Shown here piece after piece: positions 1-9,753 of a DNA stretch of 64,000 nucleotides. The translations under genes and the position numbers were made by a program. Origin of the DNA: Gp6-AA40 sp963723495 (GTDB taxonomy: Bacteria > Acidobacteriota > Vicinamibacteria > Vicinamibacterales > UBA2999). The stretch lies in NCBI GenBank assembly GCA_963723495.1, contig CAVRQR010000015.1:1-64000 (forward strand). The letters are read 5' to 3'. The notes under the pieces are model-generated. The model saw only the letters and a program-made list of their open reading frames with translations, ran no database searches and was not told the origin of the DNA. Each line of letters opens with the position of its first letter. Position 1 is the stretch's first letter.

Positions 1-90
1 AGAAGTGATGACGATGCAGAAACAGATACTGGCAATGCGTTCAACAGTCATGACTTCACTCCTACGAATATGCCGATCGTTCCTGCATGA
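1..90 (+). CDS. C-terminal tail of a truncated upstream gene (uncertain)
   Basis: Frame 1 is open from the window edge to a TGA at 88-90 and encodes about 29 residues rich in Asp, Thr and Asn, ending in FTPTNMPIVPA. The composition looks like a real C-terminus, but nothing identifies the family and the segment is short. It could equally be chance coding. Confidence 0.3.
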   Translation, partial: RSDDDAETDTGNAFNSHDFTPTNMPIVPA

Positions 91-228
91 GGCTAGCTTC
101 CACGACCAGCCGCTACGCCGCTCATCTTCACGCAAACTGGTGGGTACGCCCAGGAGAAAGGTGACCTGAAGTAGCAATCCGGCAGCCATCTTGCACGAAT
201 CGCATTGCTCGCAGCAAGGAAGGCGACG

Positions 229-1287
229 ATGAAACTTACCTCGACAGCGATTCCGATGATGACGAGCGCGCTGCTGGTCGGCTGGATGTGGTCGACAGTC
301 CACGTCAGTGAACTGCAGACACCAAGCGGTTTGCCCGGACGCTTGGGCAAGGACGTTGCCCAGCACGTCAACCTGACCCGCGATGACTACAAGCGGTTGT
401 TGCAGGGAGAGCCTGTGACCACGTTGCTCCCGGGCGACGCCTCAAAAGAAGTGGCAATCTTCGGTGCCGTCTGGATAAATGCACCCATCTCCGCGTATGT
501 CGCTGCGGTGAAGGACATCGAGCAACTCGAGAAGGGTCCGAACTTCCTGGTCACAAAGAAGATCAGCAATCCGCCCCGACTTGAAGACTTCGCGCAGCTC
601 ACCCTTTCACCCGAAGACGTAAGAGATTTGAAGTCGTGCGAGGTCGGAGACTGCGAACTGAAACTCGGTGAGAACGCGCTCCAGCGAATTCGGAAGGAAG
701 TCGATTGGTCGAAGCCGCTGCCGGAGGCGACCTCCCAGGTGGAAGCGCTCTTCAGACACCTGTCTCTCGATTACGTGATCCGCTATCAGGCGGAAGGCAA
801 CGAGGCGCTCGCCGCCTATCGAGACACGAGCCGCCCGACGTTCGTCGCGCAGGAGTTCAAGACGATGATCGATCGCATGCCGCTACTGACCAATTATTTG
901 CCGCAGCTCAAGGCGTATCTGCTCGAGTTCCCAACGGCATCACTTCCGGGCGCTGAATCGTTTCTGTATTGGCAGTCGGCGAAATTCGGGTTGAAGCCGA
1001 CGATTCGCATCAACCACGTTGTGATTGTCGAGCAGCCAGACGGCGCGGCAGTGGCGACGAAAATGCTGTACGCCAATCATTACTTCTGGACCGCCATCGA
1101 GCTGCGGGTTTTGCTCCCGGATCCGGCACGTGGCCAAGGTTTCTGGTTCGCGAGCGTCAGCCAGAGCCGGTCCGATGGGTTGAGCGGCTATCTCGGCCCG
1201 ATTATTCGCGCCAAGGTACGGGACGAAGCACAGAAGGGTATGGAGGCAGCGCTCAAGGCAGGTAAGGCCTCGCTCGAGAAATCCTAG
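229..1287 (+). CDS. Exported protein of unknown function
   Basis: One uninterrupted frame of about 352 residues. The ATG at 229 is preferred over one at 205 because it is followed directly by a signal-peptide-like segment (MKLTSTAIPM, then a hydrophobic run to about residue 21). The mature part is a mixed alpha/beta sequence with no motif I recognise; it contains a short segment with two cysteines (KSCEVGDCEL) near residues 143-152. Its stop lies 43 bp from the convergent end of the receiver-kinase gene at 1331. I recall similar unannotated exported proteins in Acidobacteriota, but no function can be given. Confidence 0.85.
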   Translation: MKLTSTAIPMMTSALLVGWMWSTVHVSELQTPSGLPGRLGKDVAQHVNLTRDDYKRLLQGEPVTTLLPGDASKEVAIFGAVWINAPISAYVAAVKDIEQLEKGPNFLVTKKISNPPRLEDFAQLTLSPEDVRDLKSCEVGDCELKLGENALQRIRKEVDWSKPLPEATSQVEALFRHLSLDYVIRYQAEGNEALAAYRDTSRPTFVAQEFKTMIDRMPLLTNYLPQLKAYLLEFPTASLPGAESFLYWQSAKFGLKPTIRINHVVIVEQPDGAAVATKMLYANHYFWTAIELRVLLPDPARGQGFWFASVSQSRSDGLSGYLGPIIRAKVRDEAQKGMEAALKAGKASLEKS

Positions 1288-1330
1288 GACACGAGAATCG
1301 CGTGTGACCTCGGGATAGCCTTGACCACCA

Positions 1331-2417
1331 TCACGCGGGCAGCTCGAACCAGAACGTGCTGCCGGCCGGCACGCCGGGATCCACGCCGATGGTCCCGCCA
1401 TGGGCCTCGATGGCGAGCTTGCAGAAAGCGAGACCCAACCCGACGGAGTGGTAGGTCGATTCCTGTCGAGCCGCGACTGTCCCGAACTTCTCGAAGATCT
1501 TCTCTCTGGCTTCCGGAGGCACGCCGGGCCCCTGGTCGTGCACCGCGACACGCACGCAGCCGTCTCCGCTGGCGATGGAAATGCGCATCCGGCTGCCGGC
1601 GGGCGAGTACCTGATGCCGTTGCTGACGAGGTTCTCCATGACTCGGCGGACGAGGGCGCCGTCGCAGGTCACTTCCACGGCCCCCGCGCTTTCGATGTCG
1701 ATTGGCCGCTCGAGGTCGATGGTCCCCAGCGCCGAACGCACGTCGCGGGCCATCTGGGTCAGATCCCACACCGCCCGCTCGACCGGCATTTTGCACGCTT
1801 CGAGCCGGCTCACGTCGAGCAGGTCGTTGGCCATCCGGTTGATCGCTTCGGCCGACCTCGAGCGCTGACTGCAGGGCCTCCCGGTTGTCTTCACTGAGCG
1901 CGGCGGCCGAACGCTTCAAGAAGCGGAGATTGATGAGCAGCGCCGTCAGCGGCGATCGCAGGTCGTGGACGACCATGTGCACCAGATCGTCGCGCAGCTG
2001 TTCCAGGGCACGAAGGCGGGTGTAGCTGTCGGCCAGTTCCGCTTGCGCCCGCCTGAGCGCGACGTGCGTCTTCACCCGCGCCAGGACTTCTTCGACCTGG
2101 AAGGGCTTGGTGACGTAGTCGACGCCGCCGGCGTCGAACGCCCGGACCTTGTCGGCCGTGTCGGTCAACGCCGTGAGGAAGATCACCGGCACGTCCTTCG
2201 AGCGATCCGTCGCCCTGAGACGTCGACAGACCTCGTAGCCGTCCATCTCCGGCATGTTGATGTCCAGCAGGATGAGATCGGGCGGGTCGTGCTCCACGGC
2301 CTGAAGCGCCTGCCGTCCGTTGGTCACGGCGCGCACCTCGTACCCCTGCTCACCCAGCAGGTCCGACAAGAGCCTCAGGTTCTCGATCGTGTCTTCGACG
2401 ACCAGCACGCTGGCCAC
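1331..2417 (-). CDS. Receiver-histidine kinase (REC-HisKA-HATPase), one frameshift
   Basis: Cytoplasmic two-component protein with an N-terminal receiver domain and a C-terminal kinase. The receiver (about residues 3-120) has the acidic pocket VVEDT, the phospho-acceptor in LLDINMPEMDG and the lysine in TKPF. A HisKA helix follows with the phospho-histidine in MVVHDLRSP. The reading frame then shifts near 1858, and the other frame carries the ATP-binding domain: VMENLVSNGIRYS (N box), DQGPGV (G1) and VGLGLAF (G2). Translation starts at GTG 2417; no better ATG is in frame. The start lies 33 bp after the stop of the upstream hybrid kinase, so the two are probably one transcript. The single shift inside a conserved architecture looks like an indel error, not decay. 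Confidence 0.9.
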
Positions 2418-2450
2418 GTGGGCCGTCCTGATTCATCGCGGATCTACCTC

Positions 2451-5400
2451 TCAGGCGTCATCGCGCGTTCTCGATGGCAGGGCCGACACGAGCGAGTCGT
2501 ACTGGAAGTCCCGGGCCAGCGCTCGAATCTCGGCAGAGACGTCTTCCGAGTGTTGCCCCACCTGATCGGCGAGCGATTCGAGCCGCTTGGCGCGGCCCTC
2601 GATCGCGGCTTCCCGCAACTGTTCGATCAGCGCCGGCGGCAGGCTGCTCAATCGCTGCGACAACGTCGATCGCCCGGCGGCGTCGCGGTTCGCGCGACCC
2701 GACGGCCGGGGTACCGACGATCCATAGACGTAGCGAACGCCCAGCCGCTCGCCGATGACCGCGAGCAGCTCGTCCTCCCGGTACGGCTTCCGCACGAACG
2801 CATCCACGCCGGCTTCGCGCGCCTCGCTCTCGGTGTCGGCCAGGCCGCTGGCCGTCACCGAGATGATCGTGGCCTTCGACCCACTCTGCCGCAGCCGCCG
2901 GATGCCTTCCAGCCCACCCATCCCGGGCATGCGCAAGTCCATGAGCACCAGATCGGGACGCCAGTCGTCGTGCACCACGATGGCTTCCTCGGCGCTCGCC
3001 GCCGTGCGCGTGGAGAAACCCAGTCGCGACAAGAGCTCGTCGAGCAGATCGCGGTTGGTCGGCACATCGTCCACGATCAGCACTTTCGGGGCGAGCTGAT
3101 TCGGTTCGAGCCCCGTCGGAATCGGGTGCGCGACGCGTCCCGGGACGGCATCGATTGCCGCGGCGGCGGCCTCGAACCAGAACGTGAACACGCTGCCCTT
3201 CCCCGGCGTGCTCTCCACGACGAGGTCTCCGTGCATCAGGCGCGCGAAATTCCGGCTGATGGCCAGGCCCAGTCCCGTGCCGCCGGTGCGGACCGTGGAA
3301 TCTGCCTGATCGAACGCATCGAAGATCCTCGCGAGATTCTGCGGCTCGATCCCCGGTCCGGTGTCTTCGACGGCGATGACGACGACGTGCCGGTCCCCTG
3401 CAGCCGACGCGGGAACTGGCGCGAACGGCGACCCGTCCGGACGTCGGTGAACTTGACGGCATTGCTCAGCAGGTTGATGAGCACCTGGCGGACCTTGCCG
3501 GCGTCTCCCGACAGCGCGCGCGGCAGCTGCCGATCCTGCTCGAACGTGAGCTCGAGGCCCTTGTTCTCGGTCAGCTCCCGGAACATCCACTGCACGTCGT
3601 GCAGCAGCGCGTGCAAGTCGAATGGTTCGACCGCCTGCGTCGCGCGGCCCGCCTCGATCTTCGACATCTCCAGAATGTCGTTGATCAACGTCAGCAAATG
3701 ATTGCCGCTGGAGTGGATGATGTCGATCTTCTGTTTCTGATCGTCGCCCAGGTCCTGGTCGCGTTCAAGCAGCTGGGCGTAACCGAGGATGGCGTTCATC
3801 GGCGTGCGGATCTCGTGGGACATGTTGGCCAGGAAGGCGCTCTTCGCCCGGCTGGCGCTCTCCGCGGCCTCCTTCGCGGCGCGCAGCTCGGTCGTGCGGC
3901 TGGCGACGAGCGCTTCGAGGTGCTCCTGATGCTTTCGCAGCTCGTTGACGAGCTGCTCGCGTTCGCGCTCGGCGCTGATCAGATCCGTGACATCCCGGTT
4001 GACACCGACCATGCGCACGGGCCGGCCGTCCGCGCTGCGGATGGTTTGCGCCACGCCGCGAATGGTGCGGATCGCGCCGTCCGCCCGCCGCACCCTGAAG
4101 TCGGACCTGTACTCGTGGTCGCCGCGGAGTGCGGCCTCGACGTCGCCCGTGGCACGCGCCACGTCTTCCGGCACGAGGCACCGCGACCACGCGTCGAAGG
4201 CGCCACTGAACTCCTCCTTGCGAACGCCATAGAGCCGGTACATCGAGTCGTCCCACACCAGCCGATCCTGCTCCACGTCCCAGTCCCAGATGCCGAGCCC
4301 AGCCGCATCGATGGCGAGTTGCAGCCGGTCATCGCTCACGCGCAGACGGGCTTCGCTTTCCTCCAGCTCGCGCTCACGACTCTTTCGCGTCTCGACTTCG
4401 CCGACCAGATCGTCGAACGACGTCTTGAGCCTGCCAGCCATGTCGTTGAACGATTGCGCGAGGGCGCCCAGCTCCTCCAGCCTGCTGCCCGGCACCCGCG
4501 CGCTCAGGTCTCCGCGAGCCATGGCCTGCGTCGCGCGCGAAATGCGCCGCAGCGGCGCGGTCACCATCGACGCCAGTGCCGCGGCCAGCACGAGGGAGAG
4601 CACCAGCGCCAGCGCGAACACCATCGCCGAACGGCTGCTGCCGATGCGCGCGCCCGCCAGATAGAACGCTTCGGGCATGGCCGTGACCAGAATCCAGTGA
4701 CGGCCTCCGCTGTCGTCGCGATACGTCGTCGCGTAGGTCAGCCACGTTTCCCGCGAGAGCGGCCTCGCCGTCACGTGATCGAAGCGGAACTCCGTCGCGG
4801 CTGCAGACATGCCCGACGGACCCGTGTGCTGCGCCAGACCGGCAACCGCACTCTCCACCACCAGGTCGCCGTCGGGAGCGGACGAGGCGATGATCGCGCC
4901 GGTCGTTGTCGAGGATGAAGGCTCGACCGTCCGAGCCGATGGCCTGGCTTCGCAGCAGAGAGACGAGAGCGTCCTTGCGCTGGGCGTCTATCTGCGACGG
5001 CGAACGTGCCAGGTAGTCGTCCAGCCGCATGCGGATGCTCGCCGACGCTTCCTGATGGAGCCTGGTCGCCAGTCTCGCCGCATCATCGTCCGCGCTCCGC
5101 AGGGCCACCATCGCCGTGGCGCCGACCATCACGAGCACCAGCGCGATGAACGGCGTGAAGATGAAGATCCGGATCGGCAAGCCTTCCTGCACCGGGCCCG
5201 CGCCCCCCGGCGTCTCGCCGCGGCCGGCTTCCCAGATCCATTCGCTGCCCCCAATCGCGCGCTCTCTGACGTGTCCGGGGATTTCCGCCCAGAACCATCC
5301 GAACCGTCTGGCCAGCGGCAGGGCGACCAGAAAGGCCCCGGGCGCCAGGAGCCAGGTCACGGCCAACGTGAAGAACAGCGCCGACGAGATGTTCCGGTAG

Positions 5401-5994
5401 GAGATGGCGGAGGTGAACTGGCCCGAGCAAATGAAACCCCACATCACCGGGTCGAACAGCATGATCAGCACAACGAACACGCCGTAGCGCCCCCAGGTCT
5501 GCACCCGGCGGAAATCCGGATTCCGGCCGATGAGCTGATAGGCCATCCAGACAAAGGCGGTCCAAAAGAAGTAGCCCTCCGCCCAGTTCAGGACGAAGTC
5601 CGGCGGCACTCCCTCGATCAGGTCCGACAGCATGTACGCCGGCGGGACGGCGATCAGTGCGGGATAGCCGAAGAGCACGATGCACAGCAGAACGACCAGA
5701 TCCTTCAACGACTCGAACGTCTGTGCGCCCGGCGACGAATACGACGAACGATCCGATGTAGCCCGTCGCGATGATCAGCACGAACGTCAGCGGCAGGCTC
5801 AGGAACGCCTTCGCATCCCACGTCTGCCGCTCCCGGCCGAATCCCCACCGCTCGCCGATTCGGAACGTAAAGCCGCCGAAGGCGCAGATGGCCAACACCA
5901 GGCCGACGATATAGCTGAATCGGCCCCACACCTCCAGCAGCGGGAGCGGGATGGTGCTGACGATCGCCTCGAGCCAGGTGATGACGGAGGTCAT
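2451..5994 (-). CDS. Membrane-bound hybrid sensor histidine kinase, three frameshifts
   Basis: Large sensor kinase read through three single-base shifts near 5730, 4898 and 3445. From the N-terminus: about six hydrophobic helices, an extracytoplasmic segment between membrane helices that resembles a cache-type sensor (it reads FILDND and later GRHWILVTAMPEAF), a transmembrane helix, a HAMP domain (APLRRISRAT), a PAS domain (GIWDWDVEQD), a coiled coil, HisKA with the phospho-histidine in NMSHEIRTPMNAI, HATPase_c (LINLLSNAVKFT, DTGPGI, GTGLGLAI), a receiver domain (VLIVDDVPTN, LVLMDLRMPG, RKPY) and a C-terminal tail. The stimulus is unknown. It is followed at 33 bp by a second receiver-kinase, suggesting a phosphorelay. 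Confidence 0.9.
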
Positions 5995-6258
5995 GACTGA
6001 TCGCGTGCCGATCGTGCTGTGTGCCCGACATGTCGGTCAGGGAACACGCCGAAATGGAATGCGACAACTGAAGGACTCCACAGCCCCGACGGCTACTCGA
6101 CGAGAGCGACAGCGCCAGCGCGATGTGGACGTCGTCCTGGACGAATGCGCTCGGTTGAATGTCGGAAGGGTCTACGAGCGTGGAGAGGCACGCAGTAATT
6201 ATCGTTTGGTTTCGATGCAACTGCGGTCGCTACGACTGTCCCGACAGGCATAGCGTCG

Positions 6259-7112
6259 CTACCTGGTGCCGTCGATCACCGCGGTGATGGCATCGCGAAG
6301 GCCGTGTGCTCCCGCCTGCAGCCCCACTATCTGGAAAAGCTCCGGCCGCCGTGTAAGCGCTGCCTTCTCAGCCCGTTTCTCTCAGGCTGAGCGACCTCGG
6401 CATCCGAAACCTGCGTCTTCTGCAACAGGGAGACGAGCGCATCGGCTGCGCGGCCGCTGCCCTCGATCAGGATCATGCGGCGCCCGGCGCGGACGTTGGA
6501 CTCGACCTCCGCCAGTGTGATGCCACCGCCGTTGGCGACGATCGTGACCGAGGGCCGTCCCTCAGCGAGTTCTGCGAACAGCCAATACATCGTCTCGGTC
6601 TCGGAGCCCCAGCTGTCTTGCGCGGGTGCCGATGGATTGTCGACGGCGACGACATGAGAATGATTCGGTCGAGGGGCGTCTTGCCACGAGGCGGAACTTC
6701 GCGTGCGGGGGCGACGCCAATCAAGGGAAAGGCGTTGCCGCTCGCGCGGCGTGCGTGTCCCGCTGCTTCCATGATCCCTGCCTGGGTGCCACCATCGCCG
6801 ACCGCGATTCGTCGGCCGCCTTTAGCGACCAGGGTCAGCGCCTCGAACATCGCCAGCAGTTGACGCTGCTGGTCCGCGAGCATTCTCGAGGCGCCGCCGT
6901 GAGGAATACGAACGCGTCGGCCTGGCTTCGGATCTCGGCAATCAGCGACGAGAGCTGCGCGTTCTTTTTCAAGCTCCACGCTGCAGACTTCGAGCAACGG
7001 GTCGACCAGGATCGGCGGCTTTGGTCTGGCGCCTCGACAGAGACGGCAGCACCATCAGCAACGCCGATCCTACGACCGCGCTGGCGCTGGCCGGGATGAA
7101 CTGCAGGTTCAT
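6259..7112 (-). CDS. Membrane-anchored SLOG (TRPM-type, LSDAT-like) protein, several frameshifts
   Basis: Reading across about five indels (near 7035, 6945, 6890, 6663 and 6375) gives about 285 residues. A short N-terminal hydrophobic anchor (SAVVGSALLMVLPSL) is followed by a Rossmann-like SLOG domain: RRIAVGDGGTQAG, NAFPLIGVAP, NHSHVVAVDNP, VTIVANGGGI and MILIEGSGRAAD. The GGT and GSGRAAD elements match the N-terminal homology region of TRPM channels and its prokaryotic stand-alone relatives, which are predicted to bind nucleotides or nucleotide-derived ligands. The end at 6259 comes from the frame that reads ITAVIDGTR. The gene is divergent from the amino-acid ABC importer at 7413. Ligand and role are unknown; the family call rests on motif recall. 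Confidence 0.75.
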
Positions 7113-7412
7113 TTTGCCCTCTTCAGTGCGTAAGGCTCAGGCGCGATGGCGCACGCGCCGTGCCCGAATCGCTAATGAGATGGACCAGGCATTAGCTCGT
7201 CCAGAAAACCGCAGCGAGGCTGCTCGTAAACCCTCGAGAAGCCGCGGGGCGCCCAGCGCTGGTCGGAGTCTATCGGTGTTACGAGCGGTACTCAATTGGA
7301 AGGCGCGGGCGGCGGCAACGGACACGCACGCGTTTCGGCTGATGACTCGACAACCCGAGGATCTGATATCGTCGCCACGCAAGTCGACACCCGAACCGTC
7401 GGGGGACCCTTC
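7113..7412. other. Intergenic region between divergent SLOG and ABC importer genes
   Basis: About 300 bp without a supported gene. It must hold the promoters of the minus-strand SLOG gene and the plus-strand importer, but I cannot point to convincing -35/-10 pairs. Short open frames here have no recognisable content. Confidence 0.4.
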
Positions 7413-8190
7413 GTGATCGAAGTCACCAACGTCGTCAAGCGCTACGGCGCAACACCCGTGTCTGAACGGCGCCACGTTCCGCATCGCCGAGGGGCAGCTC
7501 ACCACGATTCTCGGGCCGTCTGGGTGCGGCAAGTCCACGATGCTGCGGTGCCTGAATCGGCTCGAGCGCTTCGACGAGGGGTACATCCGAATCGGCGACG
7601 TGGAGATCCGAGGGACCGCAACCGACAAGCTGTCGGCCGCCGAGGAGGACGACCTCGTTCAGCCGCCTGCGGATGCGGGTCGGCCTGGTCTTTCAGAACT
7701 TCAACCTCTTCCCGCACCTCACGGCGCTCGAGAACGTGATCGAGGCGCCTGTGACCGTCAAGAAGATGCCCGCGTCGCAGGCGGAGGAAATCGGTCGGCT
7801 GTACCTGAATCTCGTCGGGCTGTCCGGCAAGGAGCACGAGTACCCGGCGCGCCTGTCCGGCGGGCAGCAGCAGCGCGTCGCGATTGCGCGCGCGCTGGCG
7901 ATGGAGCCCGACGTGGTGCTGTTCGACGAGCCGACCTCCGCGCTCGATCCGCGGCTCGTCCGCGAAGTCGCGTCGCTGCTGCGCCTGCTCGACGATCTCA
8001 AGCGGACTCTCATCGTCGTCTCGCACGACATGGACTTCGCCCGAGCGATCTCCGATCAGGTCATCTACTTCGAGGGCGGCCGCGCGGTGGAGTCTGGAAC
8101 CGCGCGCGAGGTGTTCAGCAATCCCCGCCAGCCCGAGACGCGCGCTTTCATGGAAAGCTTTCACAGCGGACGTCCGCCAGATCGACGTGA
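7413..8190 (+). CDS. Polar amino-acid ABC importer, ATP-binding protein (frameshifted)
   Basis: GlnQ/HisP-type ATPase that would power uptake by the fused binding protein-permease downstream. Starting from GTG 7413 (VIEVTNVVKRYG), the frame shifts near 7455 into the Walker A motif GPSGCGKST, again near 7655, and then continues through the Q-loop (VFQNFNLFPHL), signature LSGGQQQR, Walker B VVLFDEP and the H-loop VVSHD. The C-terminus reads RAFMESFH and a further shift near 8165 gives a stop at about 8190. The next gene starts 27 bp on. Length of about 255 residues fits the family. Confidence 0.9.
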
Positions 8191-8216
8191 TCGGCGCGCA
8201 CGGAAAGGACATCTCG

Positions 8217-9669
8217 ATGCTGCGTCTGTGGATTGCCAGCGCGCCTGTCTGACGCTGCTGTCGTTCGCTGAGCCTCTTCGTCGCGCAGTCGACGCTCGAT
8301 CGCGTGCGCGCCAGCGGGCGCCTGCGCGTCGGCATCGACGCGACCTATCCGCCGTTCGGCATCGCCGAAGGCGGCGAGTTCAGCGGCTTCGACGTGGACA
8401 TCGCCCGTGCGATCGCGCGCGAGCTGGGCGTCGAAGCCGGAGATGATCAACGCCAGCTTCGAGGCGTCTTTCCCGCCCTTCAGAACGGGACCTTCGACGT
8501 GGTCATTTCGGCGGTCACGATCACGCCGGAGCGGCGCGCGACGCATGCTGTTCTCGGATCCCTATATCGCCGCCGGCCAGCAGATCGTGGTGCGGGACGA
8601 CAGCGCCATCGCCGGCCCGGACAATCTCGCGGGCCGCACCGTGGGCGTGCAGATCAACACCACGGCGCAGTTCGCGATGGAGAAGCGTCCGGGCGTCACG
8701 ATCGCGAAGTACAACACGATCGATCTCGCGCTGCTGGACCTGCAGAACGGGCGCATCGACGCGGTGGCGAGCGACGGGCCGGTGCTGCGCTACATGGTGC
8801 GATCGAGCTTTCCCGGGCTGAAGACGGTCGGCGCCGAATACACCGACGAGCAGTTCGGCGTAGTGCTCGCCGCGACCAGCGACGACCTGCGGCGGGCGGT
8901 CAACGCCGCGCTCTGGCGGCTGCAGGACAGCGGCGAATACGCGAAGATCTACGCCAAGTGGTTCGGCGAGCGCGCGGAGCACGGGACGCCGCGGCGACCC
9001 CCGCGCGCTTTCGACACCGCGCTCATCGCGCGCACGTGGTCGTTCTTCATTCGCGGCGTGTGGATGACGGCGGTCATGGCCGTGTCGAGCCTCGTGTTGG
9101 GCCTGCCGCTCGGGTTGTGCCTGGCGTTGGCGCGCGTGCAGTCGAAGCGGCTCGTGCACGATGCCGGCCGGCAATCTACGTGGAAGTGATGCGCGGCACG
9201 CCGCTGCTCGTGCAGATTCTGTTCGTCTATTTCGTGCTGCCGAGCGTGGGCGTCAATCTGCCGGCCTTCACCAGCGGCATTCTGGCGTTGACGTTGAACG
9301 CGGCGGCCTACATCTCGGAAGTGATCCGTGCCGGCATCCTGTCGATCGACGCGGGTCAGATGGAGGCGGCGCGCGCGCTCGGCATGAGCTACTGGCAGGC
9401 GATGCGCCGCATCATCCTGCCGCAGACATTCCGGCGCGTCGTGCCACCGCTGACCAACGAGGGGATCGCGCTGCTGAAGGACTCGTCGCTCGTCTCGGTG
9501 ATCGGCCTGACGGAGCTGGCGCGGACGGGCCAGGAGCTGGCGAGCCGCTATGCCGCGCCGCTCACGATCTGGCCGCTCGTGGCGCTGCTCTACCTGGCGC
9601 TGACGTTCCCGTTGACGCAGGGTAGCGGAGTACCTCGAGCGCCGATGGCGGCCGGTGACGCGCGCGTGA
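8217..9669 (+). CDS. Fused amino-acid binding protein and permease (GlnHP type), frameshifted
   Basis: After a signal-like N-terminus (MLRLWIASA), a SBP_bac_3 domain is read in pieces: SGRLRVGIDATYPPFGI, GFDVDIARAIARELG, NGTFDVVISAVTITPER, FSDPYIAAGQQIVV, GVQINTTAQFAME and IYAKWF. It runs on in the same frame into a permease (RTWSFFIRGVWMTAVM), then after a shift near 9160 into the inner-membrane EAA-loop region (EAARALGMSYWQAMRRIILPQ) and last helices. The stop at 9669 is reached after a shift near 9625 (VAEYLERRW). Shifts also lie near 8250-8270, 8440 and 8545. Binding protein plus permease in one chain is known in glutamine transporters; substrate preference here is not determined. Confidence 0.88.
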
Positions 9670-9753
9670 CTCGCGAGCATTTTCCGCACTCCGAACATGG
9701 TCGATACGACCCGCTCCGGGGTCAGTCGCTTCTCCACCGTGTCACGTTTCGCC

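Noticed and set aside
940..1551. Long minus-strand open frame over the first gene and kinase end
   Set aside because: It overlaps two genes with recognisable coding character and has Arg/Pro-rich shadow composition typical of antisense frames in GC-rich DNA.
1965..3701. 578-codon plus-strand frame over the kinase genes
   Set aside because: It is the complement of conserved receiver and kinase domains, rich in Arg, His and Asp, with no domain of its own.
3599..4918. 439-codon plus-strand frame over the hybrid kinase
   Set aside because: Antisense shadow of HAMP, PAS and HisKA sequence.
5705..6220. Minus-strand frame upstream of the hybrid kinase
   Set aside because: Its 3' half is a shadow of the kinase membrane region and the 5' half has no recognisable content.
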